Below, one piece after another: positions 12,401-27,400 of a stretch of DNA of 64,000 nt (the stretch's first letter is position 1; each line of letters opens with the position of its first letter). The notes below the pieces were generated by a model, which had not been told where the DNA came from, made no database searches, and saw only the letters and a list, made by a program, of their open reading frames with translations. Source of the DNA: Glandiceps talaboti (taxonomy: Eukaryota > Hemichordata > Enteropneusta > Spengelidae); the NCBI RefSeq assembly GCF_964340395.1, contig NC_135556.1:9961001-10025000 (forward strand), in the 5' to 3' direction. Both the position numbers and the translations under genes were made by a program.

Positions 12401-15400
12401 TGTTATCTTTCAAACCTGTGAAAGATTTGTACATTATATATCAAGCTACTGTATCACACTGTCTATATAAAGTAGGGCCCACCAACAATATTGGCAAGGT
12501 CTATGGAAAAAATCCCTGGGCTCTGACACATTCATGTACAGTACATGTATATGGTTTCAACATTATTGAAGAAGTTCTCTCAACTAATGTTGTCTTCGGT
12601 ATACCCACATTACTGGTAAGTATTGGGGAACAATTGTGTGATAATAATTTCTGCAGAAACCCATGGAAGAGATCTCAAGCTGCATCAGTATACATGGCTA
12701 GTACAACCCTAAAAAAGTAAATCATATGACATTAACAGGAGGAATGAGTAACTTACAGGAATCTTTGATGTCCTAAGGAATTCCAGCAATGCTTCAAGTG
12801 ATCCTAGCGTTGAGGCTTGTACAAAGACACCTCTATCAGAAAGTCTGAAGGATCTCAATGTGTCTTCAAGAGCTCTGGATACTTCAGCCTGTATGCAAAT
12901 ATCAAACACCAGATACATCATTTTGTTTTGTAATTATAGCTGTATTATTGGTGGCTAAATACTGCCAAAAGTTTCATTAATAATGCAAGCTAAGAATTGC
13001 TTGAAGTTGGAATACCTTGGTAATAAAGCTAAAACATGCCCTGTTATGCTCATAGATGCGGTTATGTTCAATATTAGTGACCAAGAATGTATATACCAAA
13101 TTACAGCAATATCAGCAAAATGTGCATATGATTATCATGTGCTACCCATTCACTGTTCACTTGATGTATCACGTGCTACCCATGCACTGTTTACTTGACT
13201 ATCATGTGCTACCCATGCACTGTTAACTTGACTATCATGTGCTACCCATGCACTGTTCACTTGAATTATCATGTGTTGTCATTACAACCATCAATAAACC
13301 CAGTGCATCTCTGTGTAACTGTTTCTCGCCTCAACTCAAGTAACAATTCTTACCTTCATTATGTCTATTTCATCTGGGTAATGAGCTACTAGTAACTGGG
13401 TGCCAGCCACAGCTTTATCTAAGTCTTTAGCCAACACTTTCACTCCCTGAGCTGCCTGAATCTCTTTGAAGTGATTGTAAGGATTCTGTTGAAATAATAT
13501 GAGGGAAACTCAAATAAGTACACAACTCATATAAGGGGTTTACATCGTTCCAAACATGCACATATTGTCAATTTCGTTGCATTTGTCTGACAAGTACAAA
13601 TGAAGGTGTTTCAAAAAGTACATGAAATTATTCTAAACCACAAGCATGTATGATTCTTACCCAAACTCAAATTTTTGTCTTATCATAGTTACACAGCATA
13701 TAACCATGGAAGTATGATCAAGAAACTTTGTGTTCTTGGCTTACATTCTCTGAAACTTTGTGTTCATGGCTAACATTCTTTGAAACTTTGTGATCTTGGC
13801 TTATAAGAGTTTTCTGGTTCTGAAGTGAGAAAGATGACATGCTATCATTCTTTCCTTTCTCATCACTTAAATTGCAGCACTTGTCTCATTCACACATGCC
13901 TCACTGTCCCACATGAAGAAAACCAAGCCAGTAACAAGGGACACTCAAATTTTGTCTCAGAGCAGAAATTTACATGATTTACTAAAGACTCTGGCACCAA
14001 GTTAATGCTGATGCATATAAGCCTTATTCAATATGGTGGTATCCTGTGGTGGTTACTAGGTTACCATCATGTCTGTAAATAAATATTAGGCAATTCACCT
14101 GGATATGACAACTGCTAAACTTTAACAACATAATAACAGTATTTGGTAACTTACTTTAACTCTCAGTTCTCTCAATGGTTCAGGCATGAGTAGACCTCTT
14201 ACTTGCGTGACTATGGGTCCTTCCTGTCCAGCTACTATAATACAGTCACCTTCATGTAACGTACCATTTACTAACACAATATCTATGGTTGTACCTAGAC
14301 CAGGGAGACTTTTCACCTAAGGAAAACACAAGTCGAGATTTTTACAATGGGTAACTGCCAACTAAAGCATTTTCTCTGCTTGTCACATTAAGTATACTGT
14401 TACGTTTGCTTTAATCATCAGCCCAGTATGTGGTGTCTCTTAATGTAATCAATCTGTAAACAATGTTACCACTACAAAGAACAAGTTAGTCATGAAATGG
14501 CTAGAGAGTAAACATAAATATCACTACAGTTGGAAAGGCTACATGCTACTCTTATAATTAAGCCAGTGTTATTTTACACTTGATATGGATGCTATAAATG
14601 ATTAGGCAAGCAAGGAAAACACTTTAGTTGGCTGTTACGAGTTGTAAACCATGTCTGAGTTTTTAAAAGAAGGCTAAGATCCAAATACAATCAAAATTTG
14701 GGTGAGAAAATGTTGTCTGGTGTAAATATTTAAAAATATGTGGTCCTGGGCAAAAGATAGGTCATATGTAATCCTTAAACTCCACTGATATCTTTACACT
14801 AATACGAGAACCTGGGAATGAAACTCTGGCCTTTAGCGCCAGGATTTTCACATGGAGGTTTAAATGTTAGCATTTCTGAACAAGTCAGAGATTGGGACTG
14901 GGTTGAAAATGTGATAACAAATACAATGTATCAAGAATTGAAATACATGTTTAATATTGAAAAACTGAAAGGTCATGTCTACATAGTATGAACACTTGTA
15001 CAACCCCCCCCCCCCCCCACCATACAAACACTATTTTCTCAACTTTATATATTTATTTATTTAATGGTATGAAAAATATAGTATAGGAACTAGATTCCTT
15101 CTTACACAATAGAATCATGGTAAATAATCTAACTGCTCAACTATAGAAATTCCAAGGAGTGTAACCAACAAGTTTCTCTAGTTTAACACTACAACATGTA
15201 TACACTTACTTCCAACACCGTACACTGTAGATCATCTGTATACATCAATCTTTTGGCGAGTAGAGTTTGACTGAATTCTGTGATCAATGCTATAAGATTA
15301 CCCATACCATCTCCACTGTGGGCTGATGTTGGTACCATTGATATGTATGTACGTGGATCTTTATTTTCATAAAACAAAGCAGCATTCAAACCCTACAGTA

Positions 15401-18400
15401 CACAAGACAGAATTGAATGTTATTCTTTTTTCAGTTAAAATAATATCCCCATCCAAAATTATTGGACAGAAATTCTTGCCTGCCTCTAACTTTTCATCAA
15501 TTCTAAACTTGATTTTTGACAGAAATCATAGATATTATTCTTGCGTATGAATAAATGTTTGAATAAGTACAAAAACTAATCTTGGTGGGAAAAATTTATG
15601 GACAGATATTCTTGTCTGCCTCTAATTTTTCAACAATTCTAAACTTGATTTTTGATAGAAATCATAGATATTATCTGTACAAATGATATAGTTTCAAAAT
15701 TTATGCTTGAAATTAATCAAAATGACGTCAAATCCATCAAAATAAAGCAGACAGATTTTTCATGTGTCTGACAATAAAGGGTTCTGTACTTAACATAGCT
15801 TTACCATACACAAATAGTCTGGAAAAGAGAAAAAACAATACAAGAACTTCACAAAAAAGACCTTAATAAATAAACAGAGATTAATTTCAAACTCTTGTTA
15901 TTTCAGACTAACCTGCTCTGCAAATTCTGTAATTGTTTGTTGAACTCTTTCATCAAATTCTAACTTAGTGTTTATTTTCTGTTTTTTGATGACATTTGCA
16001 ATATCTGTATGTGGACTGCTTTTCCATTCAAACAGACGATCAATCTGTAAATAAAATAATACAGAACTGTTAACAACAAATGGAAAATATGTTTATTGTG
16101 GTCAGAAAGGTACCAAGTTGTGTTGACTTCTAAACATTATAATACACAAAAAAGACTGCAAAACAACCACAATGATATATGCTGGTTGTTGAGCCTTTTC
16201 ACAGCCGACAGCACAAAACATTTGCTGTGACAAATTCAAAAGCATTCTTAATGACTCTACCCACATGGAAGCATGTCAAAGTTAATATTCAATAGATAAG
16301 TCTACGTTAGCAGGTGCAAGTATGGGAAGTAAAATCAACAGAGTTGTAAAGGGGAAAGCTGGTTAAAATCTACTAAATTTCTTGAGGGGAACTTATGATT
16401 AAAGCTGATATATAATCAACTTACCATGCGCAAGGTGACAAAGCTAGAAACCTCCCACCCCAAACAGCTCACCTTGTCAAAGACATATGCAGTAATGGTA
16501 ACAAAACCTAACTCACTTTATTAAGGGCAACCACAAATGGTGTTTTCTTTTGTTTGAGTAAATTGATAGATTCAATAGTCTGTGGTTCTAAGGCATGCAT
16601 GATGTCGACTACAAGGATTGCAATGTCACACAGTGACGATCCTCTGGAACGGAGATTACTGAAGGACTCATGCCCTGGTGTGTCAATCACCAACAATGCT
16701 GGAATCTGGAGTTCCGTCTTTGCAAACTGAAATCAGAAAAAAAGTTCAATTATTATAACTAAATCTGCGGCCGATCAGCGAATTTTTTTTATCTATGATC
16801 TAATAATTACTCATCTTATTGACTGACTGTCATGGAACATAAAAAAATCCTGGTACATTCCTGGCTTGGTATCCTTTCTAAAGAAAAAAATTTAGTTCAA
16901 AATTGCAATGATTGACCAAAAATGTTTATCACCTTGGTACATTAAAGTGAATTACAAAGATTAAAAAACACACAAGTAGTTTAGCTTTTGATCCATCCTT
17001 GTTGATAGACAAATTCCATAGTTACAGCTGACCACTAGGTGGCAGTATGATCTGTCTTGGTCATCGATCCTCATGAGAATGGCAAAATTTCATAGTTACA
17101 AGGTGACCTCTAGGTGGCGGTATGCTCAGCCAACTGTCTAAATTAAAAGAAACTCACCTGTCGACACATCTTAGTTTGTTCTTGAATTGCCTCTTTAGGA
17201 ATATTAGTAGCACCAATTTGTTGTGTTATACCGCCAGCTTCACCATCTTGTACGTGAGTACGACGGATCTGTTAAAAAAAATCATAAAACGCTATTAGAA
17301 TATTGGATACCTTGGATATTACTTGAACATTTAGTTAAACAGTTGCTGAAGTCCCTGATGTTTGTTTCTGAATGGCTAAAGTCCCTGGATATGATTGAAC
17401 CATGATTGTGTCTCAGTCAAACCAAGCTGTATGATTGGGGACCTGGAAGGATATAGATTGCAATGTGAATGCTTTAATCCTATGCACTTATAAAGACTGC
17501 AATGGATTGTATGCTCTCCAGGGAGTTGAGAAAGAATAATGGGCTGTTGTGCCACTATAGATCCATGCCAGGGGTAGTAATTGTTAGTACCTGGACCTCT
17601 CTGGAGAACAGGCACGTTATAAATACATTTAATTATCAATATTAACCATTGGTTTTTACATACTTTAATTTTGTTTTCTTTGTGTAGTTTTTAAATTCAT
17701 TATTTATACAAATTTGGACATTTGTGAAGAAGTTTCTTGTGTGAGAATCCTCTTTCTATGTCATGTTGATTCTGCATGATTCATCAAGTACCTCTAGGCC
17801 TTTTGATATACAGGATCAAAAAATCCACAAGACCAAGCAGTGTTTTCGCTAAAGGCTGGTAACCCCGGTAACAGGAAGGGGCAAATCTGATAAAACTGGA
17901 ACAGTTTCCCATATACTATATACCATGAATTAGGTGGGTAACCCCAGTAAAATGACAGGGGAACTCAGGTAGAGTTTTTCAACTTACCACCCTTAACAAA
18001 AACACTGTAGCATACTGTGAAATTCACAAAAAGATTACTCGGACTTACTTTGTCTAAGATTTTAGTCTTTCCAGTATCGACATGACCAAGTACACATACA
18101 ACTGGAGCTCTGAGATGATCTAGAGTTCGTTTTTTGTCAGCTTCTTCACGACGTCTCTGTTGATTAGAAAACAAATATTGATTAGTTAGATTCATTATAG
18201 TATTGTTTGCATAAACCTGTATGACGAAGCCCTGTTCCCACCTGAATCGATTTTAAATTGATTCTACCTGAATCAATTCAGTTGAATTGGTTCAAAACTC
18301 ATCTGTCCCCACGAGAAAACTGAGCAGTGGATATTAATCGGTTCATGCTAGTGTTTTTGCGATGGTTTCGAACCGATTTACTTTAAATCTATTCAAAACC

Positions 18401-21400
18401 ACTCTTCTGAGGTTGTTTCCAGTTGATTCAATGAAATCCCTTCAAACTAGTTTTAATGCATGTGGAGACAGGAGAACAGATTTTGAATTGATTGTGAACC
18501 AATTAAACGTTCCACATGGTGACAAGGCTAATGAGATTCTGTGCGGTCTAGCACTGTTGTTATTTACTGTAGCAGATTTTACAAAGCAGTCACAGATTTC
18601 AACTTAAATGTGTTCTTTTTTTGTTATGAAGAAATCCAATAACATGATGTAGATCGACGAATGATACAATATTTCTAAATTCATCAAACTTGAATTGTCT
18701 ATGATTTTTCTTTACCTGTAATCTTTCCTGGGGTGATTCCTTGACTTTAACATCTGTTTTTTCATCTTCTTCATCGTCATCATCGTCATCATCATCTGAT
18801 TCTTCTTCTGAGTCATCTTCATCACTGTCATCATCATCGCTTCCACTTTCGTCATCACTTTCTTCCTCATCATCGTCATCTTCTCCATCTTTTGCTTTGA
18901 TGACAACTTCAGCTTTTCCTCTTGGTGATTCTGAAATTTAAATAATGTTTTAGTACTAACACTAAATCTTCATCTATATAGTACTGGATAGTTCTCTAAA
19001 GCCCAGGGATGGGGTATTTCAAGGTGTGAACTCTAAAGCCATCGAAATCAAACTTTGACATTGGGATGGAAATATTGGCAAGATACAATGTCCTGCTGCA
19101 GTCGATGACAAATCTACATCATTGAATTGTATGCAATAACAACTGTGGAGTCATGATGGATGAATGCTTAGAGTGGCCAGCTTGGAATCTGCAGGTTCGA
19201 GCCCCTGAGTGTCTAAGTCCTTGGGCAAGATTTTAACTAAGACTGTGTGCCTCAGTCAACTCAGTTGTATAATTGGTGACCTGGTAGGATAGAGGGTGCA
19301 ATGTGAATGTGTAATCCTATGCACTTATAAAGGCTGCAATGGATTGTATACTCCCCAGGGAGTTGAGGAAGTATAAAGGGCCATTATACTACAATAGATT
19401 TATGCCTGGGGTAATAACTGTAAAGCGCTGTGAGCACAAGGTGGGAAAGTGCTATATAAAAAAACCAACACTACTGTCAAGACGGCCGAGTGATTTAGCC
19501 GATACTAGGTAAATTATCATATGCTGTAAATCAAGAACGACAACAACGAACGAAACCTACCTGTTTTCACATCTTTCTGCTCTTTCTCTTCTTCATCATC
19601 ACCATCATCACTCAAATCCCACGCATCTTTCACTTCGTCTTCCTCTTCTTGTTTTTCCACACTTTCTTCTGCATCAGTTGCATGTAAAACACAATTCATT
19701 AGAAATGGATCTCTCAAACACACAATCGTCTTGTTACATGACATATATATACATGACAAATAGACTGGCCCCAGTCCCTTGACAGATTTTGGATTTTTTT
19801 TTAGTCTCACATTCCTCAAAAATGACATTTTTATTTTTGGAAATGGATATGTCAAACTTTTTTTTAAATTTGTCCAGTAACTAGTAGTCTCTACATGTGT
19901 ACACATGTTCACCCACTGTTTCATAATCACTCACTTTGGTCATTATTTCACATAAAAGAAAACACTTGTGTTAAAAGAGAAATACTACATTCAATAAAGA
20001 ATGAACAAAGCCTGGAGACTTCTGCAAATCCACGTTTTGCATCAAACATAACAGAACTCTACATACCATAGTGGCAATCAAGGTTTTGGCTTAGTAATAT
20101 AGACATAAACTAAAACTATTTTTTTTTTGCAACATGTTAACAAAAGCTGTTGTATGAACACTTGTTTAATTATATTTTCAGTAGGGTAGCATTTTTGTGA
20201 TGACATCCGTGACCTTAGTGTTTACACTATCTTGACTACAGGGTGATTATACCTACACAACAGAGGAACTGCTATCACCTCCACATGTGTAACCTACCAC
20301 ATTGAACATCAATAGTTTCAGTTTGCATCAATCTTAAAGACGAAACCTCAATTGCCAGAGTAGTAACAGAACCAGGGTAATTGAAACAGGCAGTAGCAAC
20401 ATTCAACAGAATACAGGGCAGCAAACTGCAACAACTTATGACTCTGGAAATCAAGCCTTCGATTTACTAAGACAGACACAAACTAAATCTATTGTTCTTC
20501 AACATTGTATGAATTACACCTCAAGTCTACATAACTCACCTTGTGTCTCTTCAGTCTTTTCAACTTCTTCTGTCTCTTCAACTGTCTCTTCTGTAGAAGA
20601 AAGTTCACATAAAACAATAACCCCCTTTGATTATAAAGTAACATGTTTTACTGTAATTTGGGAGTCTACTTTCATTTTCATCCATATGTAGTCCTGCCAG
20701 TTGTTATCTTTTTTAGTATAGTGTGTCTGTCATGTATTGTATTTCATCATTCTTGTAATCCTTGGTGTGATATGTTATATGAGAGGACCAGAACGGAAAG
20801 AAGATGTTAAAACTTTTTTGTGTCATCCTTGGCAAAGGTATTCAGTGATGTATCTATTTTGTCTTGTCCTACGAATGTGATTGTTGTTGTATAGTATATC
20901 CATTTTAAGTTTCTGGGTTTCCAAATAATTTTTATTGCCAAATCGAATCAAAATCAAATCAAATCAAGGTATGCCGTGACTGAGTGCCTTCATGCTAGCT
21001 GATAGGTATGAACATAACACATGGTATCTTACAGGTTAGTTTTACTGGTATATGCAAAAATCAAAATGTGATTCAAACATCTCAAGTAATTGAATGTCAT
21101 ATTCTGGTTACCAGAAAGACAAAAGATTGTATAGTTTGGCCACTAGGAGTGCTGTTCGTAAGGTACATGTAACTCTTAGACCAACAGTGAGGACCATGAT
21201 ATATACAGGGGGTATTAGAGCACTATAATCTCCTTTGAAAAAAAATTCATCATTTCCCAGTATTTCATGACAAAAGTTGGTTGCATGCTCAACCGTTGAA
21301 AACATTCTCCCAACTTAGTCTCCAATCGTGTACTTTTTAGGAACTTGTTGAGTTGCTATAGTTCCATTTTGTTAGCTCCGTCATGCATTGCCATGTAAAT

Positions 21401-24400
21401 TTGGCCTTCAATTTTCCTCATCTTTGTCACCTTCTTTTGACACTTCTTTCAAAAAATTACTGCTAGGTGAGTAATCAGACTATGACAATACAGGTACATT
21501 TACCTTCTTTAGGTGTAACTTCTTCCTGAGATTCTTGCTTCCTAGGTCTTCTCCTACCAGGTTTCATAGGTCTCCTTGCAGGCTCTGCACCCTCTTCTTT
21601 GTTGGGTAGAATCAAGCCCTGTTCTCTCATGGCGGCTAGGTATGCTTCAGCTCTTGCTTTCTCTTTTTTCTGTTTATCTGTCAAATACTTCCCTTCTGCT
21701 TTCAACCTAGCTATTCTATCCTGTATGCATAAAAAGTGTCAATGTAACTGTAGTCTCAGAGTTTAATGAAATGTTACTTACACATTAAAGCATTCATCTT
21801 GAATCAAACAAGTCATTGAAAATGACATAGCCCCGCTATGATTGGGTTTTAAGGAACTGGCAGTTTATGTTGTCATTTTCAAACCTGGTTAATGTTGTTT
21901 GGCCTCATATGGTTGTTTTTGATATCACTACTCTGTTCAAGCATGTCTGAGTTATGGCTTTGGACATGAAAACTGCACCAACAAAATGGCTGCCAGGCAG
22001 CCATATCGGATTGTATCACGACGAAAATGGATATGCACATGTATGTCACAGAACACTGCTAATACCAACTTTGAATGAGATCTGTTCAAGCATGTCAGAG
22101 TTATGGCTTTGGACATGGAAACTTCGCAAACAAAATGGCTGCCAGGCAGCCATATCGGATTGTATCATGACAACAATGAATATGCACATGTATGTCATAG
22201 AACACTGTGCTAATACCAACTTTGAATGAGATATGTTGAAGCATGTCTGAGTTATGGCTTTGGACATGGAAAATTCGCAAACAAAATGGCTGCCAGGCAG
22301 CCATATTGGATCTTATCACGACAACAATGCATATGCACATGTATGTCATATAACACTGTCCTATTAGCAACTTTGAATGAGATCTGTTCACGAATGTCTG
22401 AGTTACGGCTTTGGACAGGGAAAATTCGCAAAAAAATGGCTGCTAGGCGGCCATATTGGATCGTATCATAAAACAAATTGACGTGCATATGTATGCCATA
22501 GCATGTTGCCCCTGTACCAAGTTTCAAAAAAACCGGACCAGGCATCTCCAAGAAACGGCTGTGGACGGACAGACAGACGGAACCCAATCCATAAGTCCCA
22601 GTCCGGACTTCGTCCAGCAGGGACTAAAAAGTATGCACTTTGTAGATCACACACCTCCATCAACACTGAACAGTTCTCTGGACGAAATTATAACCCCTGC
22701 CCGAGGTAACATTCTGGTTACTATGGTAACCATACAAAACATATCTGGGGATTTCATTGACTTTGTAATTCACAACACTTCTGAAAACAGAGCCTTGGCT
22801 ATCCATCATGACATTGTCATTTGAGTATTAGTATGTCAAGGCAGATAGCCAAGGCTCTGGGCTATACTGTCAAGCCAGTATGTCAAGTCAGATAGCTAAG
22901 TCTGTGGGCTATACTGTCAAGTCAGTATGTCAAGTCAGATAGCCAAGTCTCTGGGCTATACTGTCAAGTCAGTATGTCAAGTCAGATAGTAAAGTCTGTG
23001 GGCTATACTGTCAAGCCAGTATGTCAAGTCAGATAACCAAGTCTCTGGGCTATACTGTCAAGCCAGTATGTCAAGTTAGATAGCCAAGTCTCTGGGCTTT
23101 ACTGTCAAGCCAATATGTCAAGTCAGATAGCCAAGTCTCTGGGCTATACTGTCAAGTCAGTATGTCAAGTCAGATAGTAAAGTCTCTGGGCTATACTGTC
23201 AAGCCAGTATGTCAAGTCAGATAACCAAGTCTCTGGGCTTTACTGTCAAGCCAATATGTCAAGTCAGATATAGCCAGCTGAGTCTCTGGGCTATACTTTC
23301 AAGTCAGTATGTCAAGTCAGATAGCCAAGTCTCTGGGCTATACTGTCAAGCCAGTATGTCAAGTCAGATAGCAAAGTATGTGGGCTATACTGTCAAGCCA
23401 GTATGTCAAATCAGATAGCAAAGTATGTGGGCTATATACTGTCAAATCAGTATGTCAAGTTAGATAACTAAGTCTCTGGGCTATGCTATAGTAGTCTACT
23501 TTACTATACTGTAACAAACCTTCCTTTTCTGTTTGTCCCTTTCTTTTTTCTCTTTTTCAAGTCGTATTTTTTCTAGTCTTTGTGTCTCTGCTTCCTCAGC
23601 AGCTTTGATTCTGGCCTCCTCCTCAGCTTTCCTTCTTTCCTCGTCTTCTTTCATTCTCTTCAGAGCTTCTTGCATAGCCTTCACTTGAGCTACACACAGA
23701 GAGAAAGAACACAAATTGTAACCTTCGAGTTAATAGTCTTCCTTTTGTTACAATATCAATATGTTTTAAAGAAGTGAGAAGTTAACCACATGAGCTACAA
23801 ATGAGGCCTCTAAGCAAAGTTGATGTGCTACTAATGTACAGGAATAGTCGATTTTTTTGTTCCAAAATGCATTGCACTTAGATGTTGTTACATTTGGGCT
23901 TGTTTTGTCTTTTTACTACACTCGAAATAGTACTTTCATCAGGAAATGATGGAAAGCCATGTTGACCTCTTGAATAGTGAGTGATTTTATAGAACAAAGA
24001 CTAAACCGTGATATTCATAAGGAGTTTAGCTGGTATTATATATACAGATACACCATCAATGACAGAGAAGGCTGTTACTGGTCAGGTAACAACCAGCCCC
24101 AAGTAGTGCAACTCAGTCGGCAAACCCCGATGTATACAGAATACCTGACGCTGTATGGCAAGATTCATTATGCATCTTGGAACTGCCAACGCATCTATTA
24201 CTGGTGACACACCAAAGTTGTATTCCTTTGTCCCTTCCTAGGTGGTGGACTCATCAGACACATGCTGCATTAATGTTTATTTGTAGGGGAAATGTACATT
24301 GATTACTGCAATTATTATTTACATCCAGATAGATTGCTGAAATGTACGAGTATCTTGCATGATAATAATTTTTGACAAAATACCAGTTTTTCCCTCATAT

Positions 24401-27400
24401 GAAGCATACACAATAAGAGTTTAACCTTCCCTGAAAGTATCCAAGATGTTCCTATGTGAAACGATGGAAAGTTTGCATGCCGGCATAATACATAAACTGA
24501 TTTGTTGATACCATACCATATTACAGATACAACATTCTGTGACTAAATTTGGCAAAAAATTCACAAAGTATTGATATATGATAACACACCTTTGCCCGGT
24601 TTCTTTTTCCCAGTACTCTTCTCTTCATCTTCTTTATCTTTATCCTTCTTCTTTTTCTTCTTTTTATCTTTCTTCTTGTCTTTCTTCTCTGTTTCCTTGT
24701 CTTCTGTATCACCTGTAGCTTCTGCTGCTCCATCTCCATCATCACCTTTCCCAGCTGAAACAAACCAAATCAAATCAAAAACAACGTATTGATATACATG
24801 TATATTCAGCATGTAAAGCAAAGTGTTACCATATGTACATTTAATTCCTGCTGTTGTACGTATCAGATGTTCTGCATAAAAGTAAACTAACACCATACAC
24901 ATCAAGTTCGCAGGATGGCATTATTTTGTCAAATAATCCAATGCAAAGTAAATGCTGGGTTTAATAATGACATTTCAATAGATATCATGTTCTATCACAC
25001 ACTTCATGATATGAATCTGCAGCAGATTGATCAGTTCTTCTAACATACCACGGATAATATTATCGCTCAAATTTATTTCAAGACATCACACAAAATTTTC
25101 TTTCATAACATGTGTGCACTAAAAAATGCTGCACAGAAATCAGTCATATACAACCCACAAAATTGCTATACTGTATTTGTCCACAGAACCAAGACCATTT
25201 GAATGTGTGAATCTATTGCACTGTTGTCTTGTTACCCTGTTCACAAGTGACCACAACTTACCTTGTTCAGTAGTGTCCATTGATTCCCCAGTGTCAGTCT
25301 CTTTAACTTTGACTTCTTTTGCTTTGTCATCCTCTTGTCCTGCAACAAAGAATTGCCATATATGGTCAAAACTAAGTGTAATAATACTGTCAAGCTCAAT
25401 CATACTTGATCACAGGCAAAATTACTTGAAAAAAGAACATTACATAAAATGTTTCACTTCCCATTCACTTGTTTTCACACCTAAGCTATGAGCAAATGTT
25501 AACTGAAAGATGAACTACAACATACTTAATAATGAACCTTGCAGTCAAATTTGTTTGAAAATTTATATAGCTTGAATCATCCAAGATTTTGCCATGTGGA
25601 AGTCTGTTCCTCACCCTTTTGAAATAGTAAAAGAAATTTGGGGGTCACCGTCTGGTTTCCAAGGAAATTATCGATAGCCATTTTGGATTCAGAACTGACT
25701 TCATTTTTACTTCATTTTGACCTCTATTTCAAAAACATGCATCCTTAATTTTTTTTCTAGATTTTATCTGAGTATAGGTTGCAGATTTTTGGAACAAAGT
25801 AGCTACAAAAGTTTGAGATGATTATTGCCTAGTTGGGTACTATGATAAGAGTTGATGCTTCATTTTCTCAGTTCCTAGTTGCGTACTATGATAAGCAACT
25901 TTTAGCAATATGATGTTTTTATTTTTTTAGTTCATTTCACATCTACATATTTTGCAGTAAGATTGCAACTGAATGTACCTTTTTTACCTGAACAATGTTA
26001 ATCAGTAAGTACTCTTACTTTTAGGATCAAGTTGACCCAGCTCATAATGAATGATATAACAGTTGTACATATATGTTTGGTGAAAATGTTAGTTCATTTT
26101 GCACACTAACCTTCTGTTTGTCTGATCAGTTGGACTGAACCTCCATCTTCATTAGCCTTCTCCATTTCTGATTTCTGCTTTGCTTCCTCTTTCAGTTTTT
26201 TAGCTTTTGCTTCAGCCTTCTGTTTTTCTTTCTTTAATCTTTCTCTTTCTTTCTTCTCTGCTTTCTTTTGGGCCGCTGTTTTCATCTTTGGACCAGAGTC
26301 TTCCTCATCTTCTCCCTCTTCTACATCTCCATCTTCTACTGTCTCTTTTTCCTACCCAAAGTAAATCACGCACACACACATGTATAATTACACACAGTGT
26401 TGCTACCATGCACCTAATGTCTGTCCAGTGAATCAATATCCTTTGAAACTATGACAATGGCAGAGTAACTATCGGCAAGCCAGCACAGACACAAACTGCA
26501 ACTTTTAATGCAACACAAACTATTGTAATTACTTACATCGCACACTCAACCCCATTCAGTGTTTACACTATCTTGATTATAGGGTGACTATATCTGCATA
26601 ACCAAACCGTTGTTTCCCCCCAATTGCATAATATACCACATGTAACACAATAGTTTTAGTTTGTGTTTATCTTAGTTTGCTGATTGTATATTTTTCCATA
26701 GTATCAATGTACAGTACCATCCAAGCATCCCTTTCCAATCTTCTAATCTCCTAACAAAGACAATTTTCAAAACGTATATACCACAACATGTTAAATATAT
26801 AGAGTTAATGAAAATGAACCTTCAGAACCATTTTCATCGAACCAGCGACTGTCACAGATCCCAACAGCAGCCATGTTGCTCCTTACAAAAGGTGGCAACG
26901 TAGTGCCTCAGACTCTTGCTCAGCAGGTGTAGCCCCAAACAAAGGAGTCTGGGTAACTGAGACTAGTGGAGAGGTGGTTCAACTTCTTTCTTTTATTAAA
27001 GTTGGATTCAGCATGACAGGAATCAAGTTTAACATAGTACAAGAAACCTATAGAGATGAGAATTATGGTGTGACTTCTATATTTCATCTTATCTTTTACC
27101 TTGGACGGTTTGTCCTCTTCTTTATCTTCACTGACTGGCTGTCCATCTACCTCCATCTCAAGATTTTCCTTTTCCTGTTTTTCTCTCTTCTTGTCTTTCT
27201 GTATACATTATAAAAGCAATGGATAAAGTCCATATTTTATTATTTTGGTATGGTACAAAAACAAAGGTATGGCTGATGGCTGAAATTCTACATTTGTACT
27301 GTAACTTTTAAACAATGCAATGAAAATCGCGAGACCTGAAATAAAACGTCATCTGGTGTGACAAAAATCTGGCTAACAGTGCTATTGTCTGGCTCAACAA

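Larger units (their letters stand above)
9454..14316 (-). other. EIF5B: eIF5B domains II, III and IV (exons 19-25)
   Basis: This covers residues 862-1219. It includes the domain II beta-barrel ([20 protein letters not shown]), domain III ([19 protein letters not shown]), and domain IV ([18 protein letters not shown], then the final helix ending [14 protein letters not shown]). In the family, domain IV contacts the CCA end of the initiator tRNA, and the C-terminal tail binds eIF1A. Conservation is high throughout. Confidence 0.93.
15210..18156 (-). other. EIF5B: eIF5B GTP-binding domain (exons 14-18)
   Basis: This covers residues 614-861. The P-loop GHVDTGKT includes the invariant Lys/Thr. 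Switch 1 is in [10 protein letters not shown] (exon 15), switch 2 in [12 protein letters not shown] (exon 16) and the guanine-specificity NKID spans exons 16-17. Every catalytic element I expect for the family is present. Confidence 0.95.

Noticed and set aside
18741-18941. Plus-strand poly-Ser frame
   Set aside because: It is the reverse complement of the acidic exon 13 of eIF5B.
22046-22709. Overlapping open frames of 66-122 codons on both strands
   Set aside because: They are generated by the ~130-bp tandem repeats and change frame with each unit; no domain is present.
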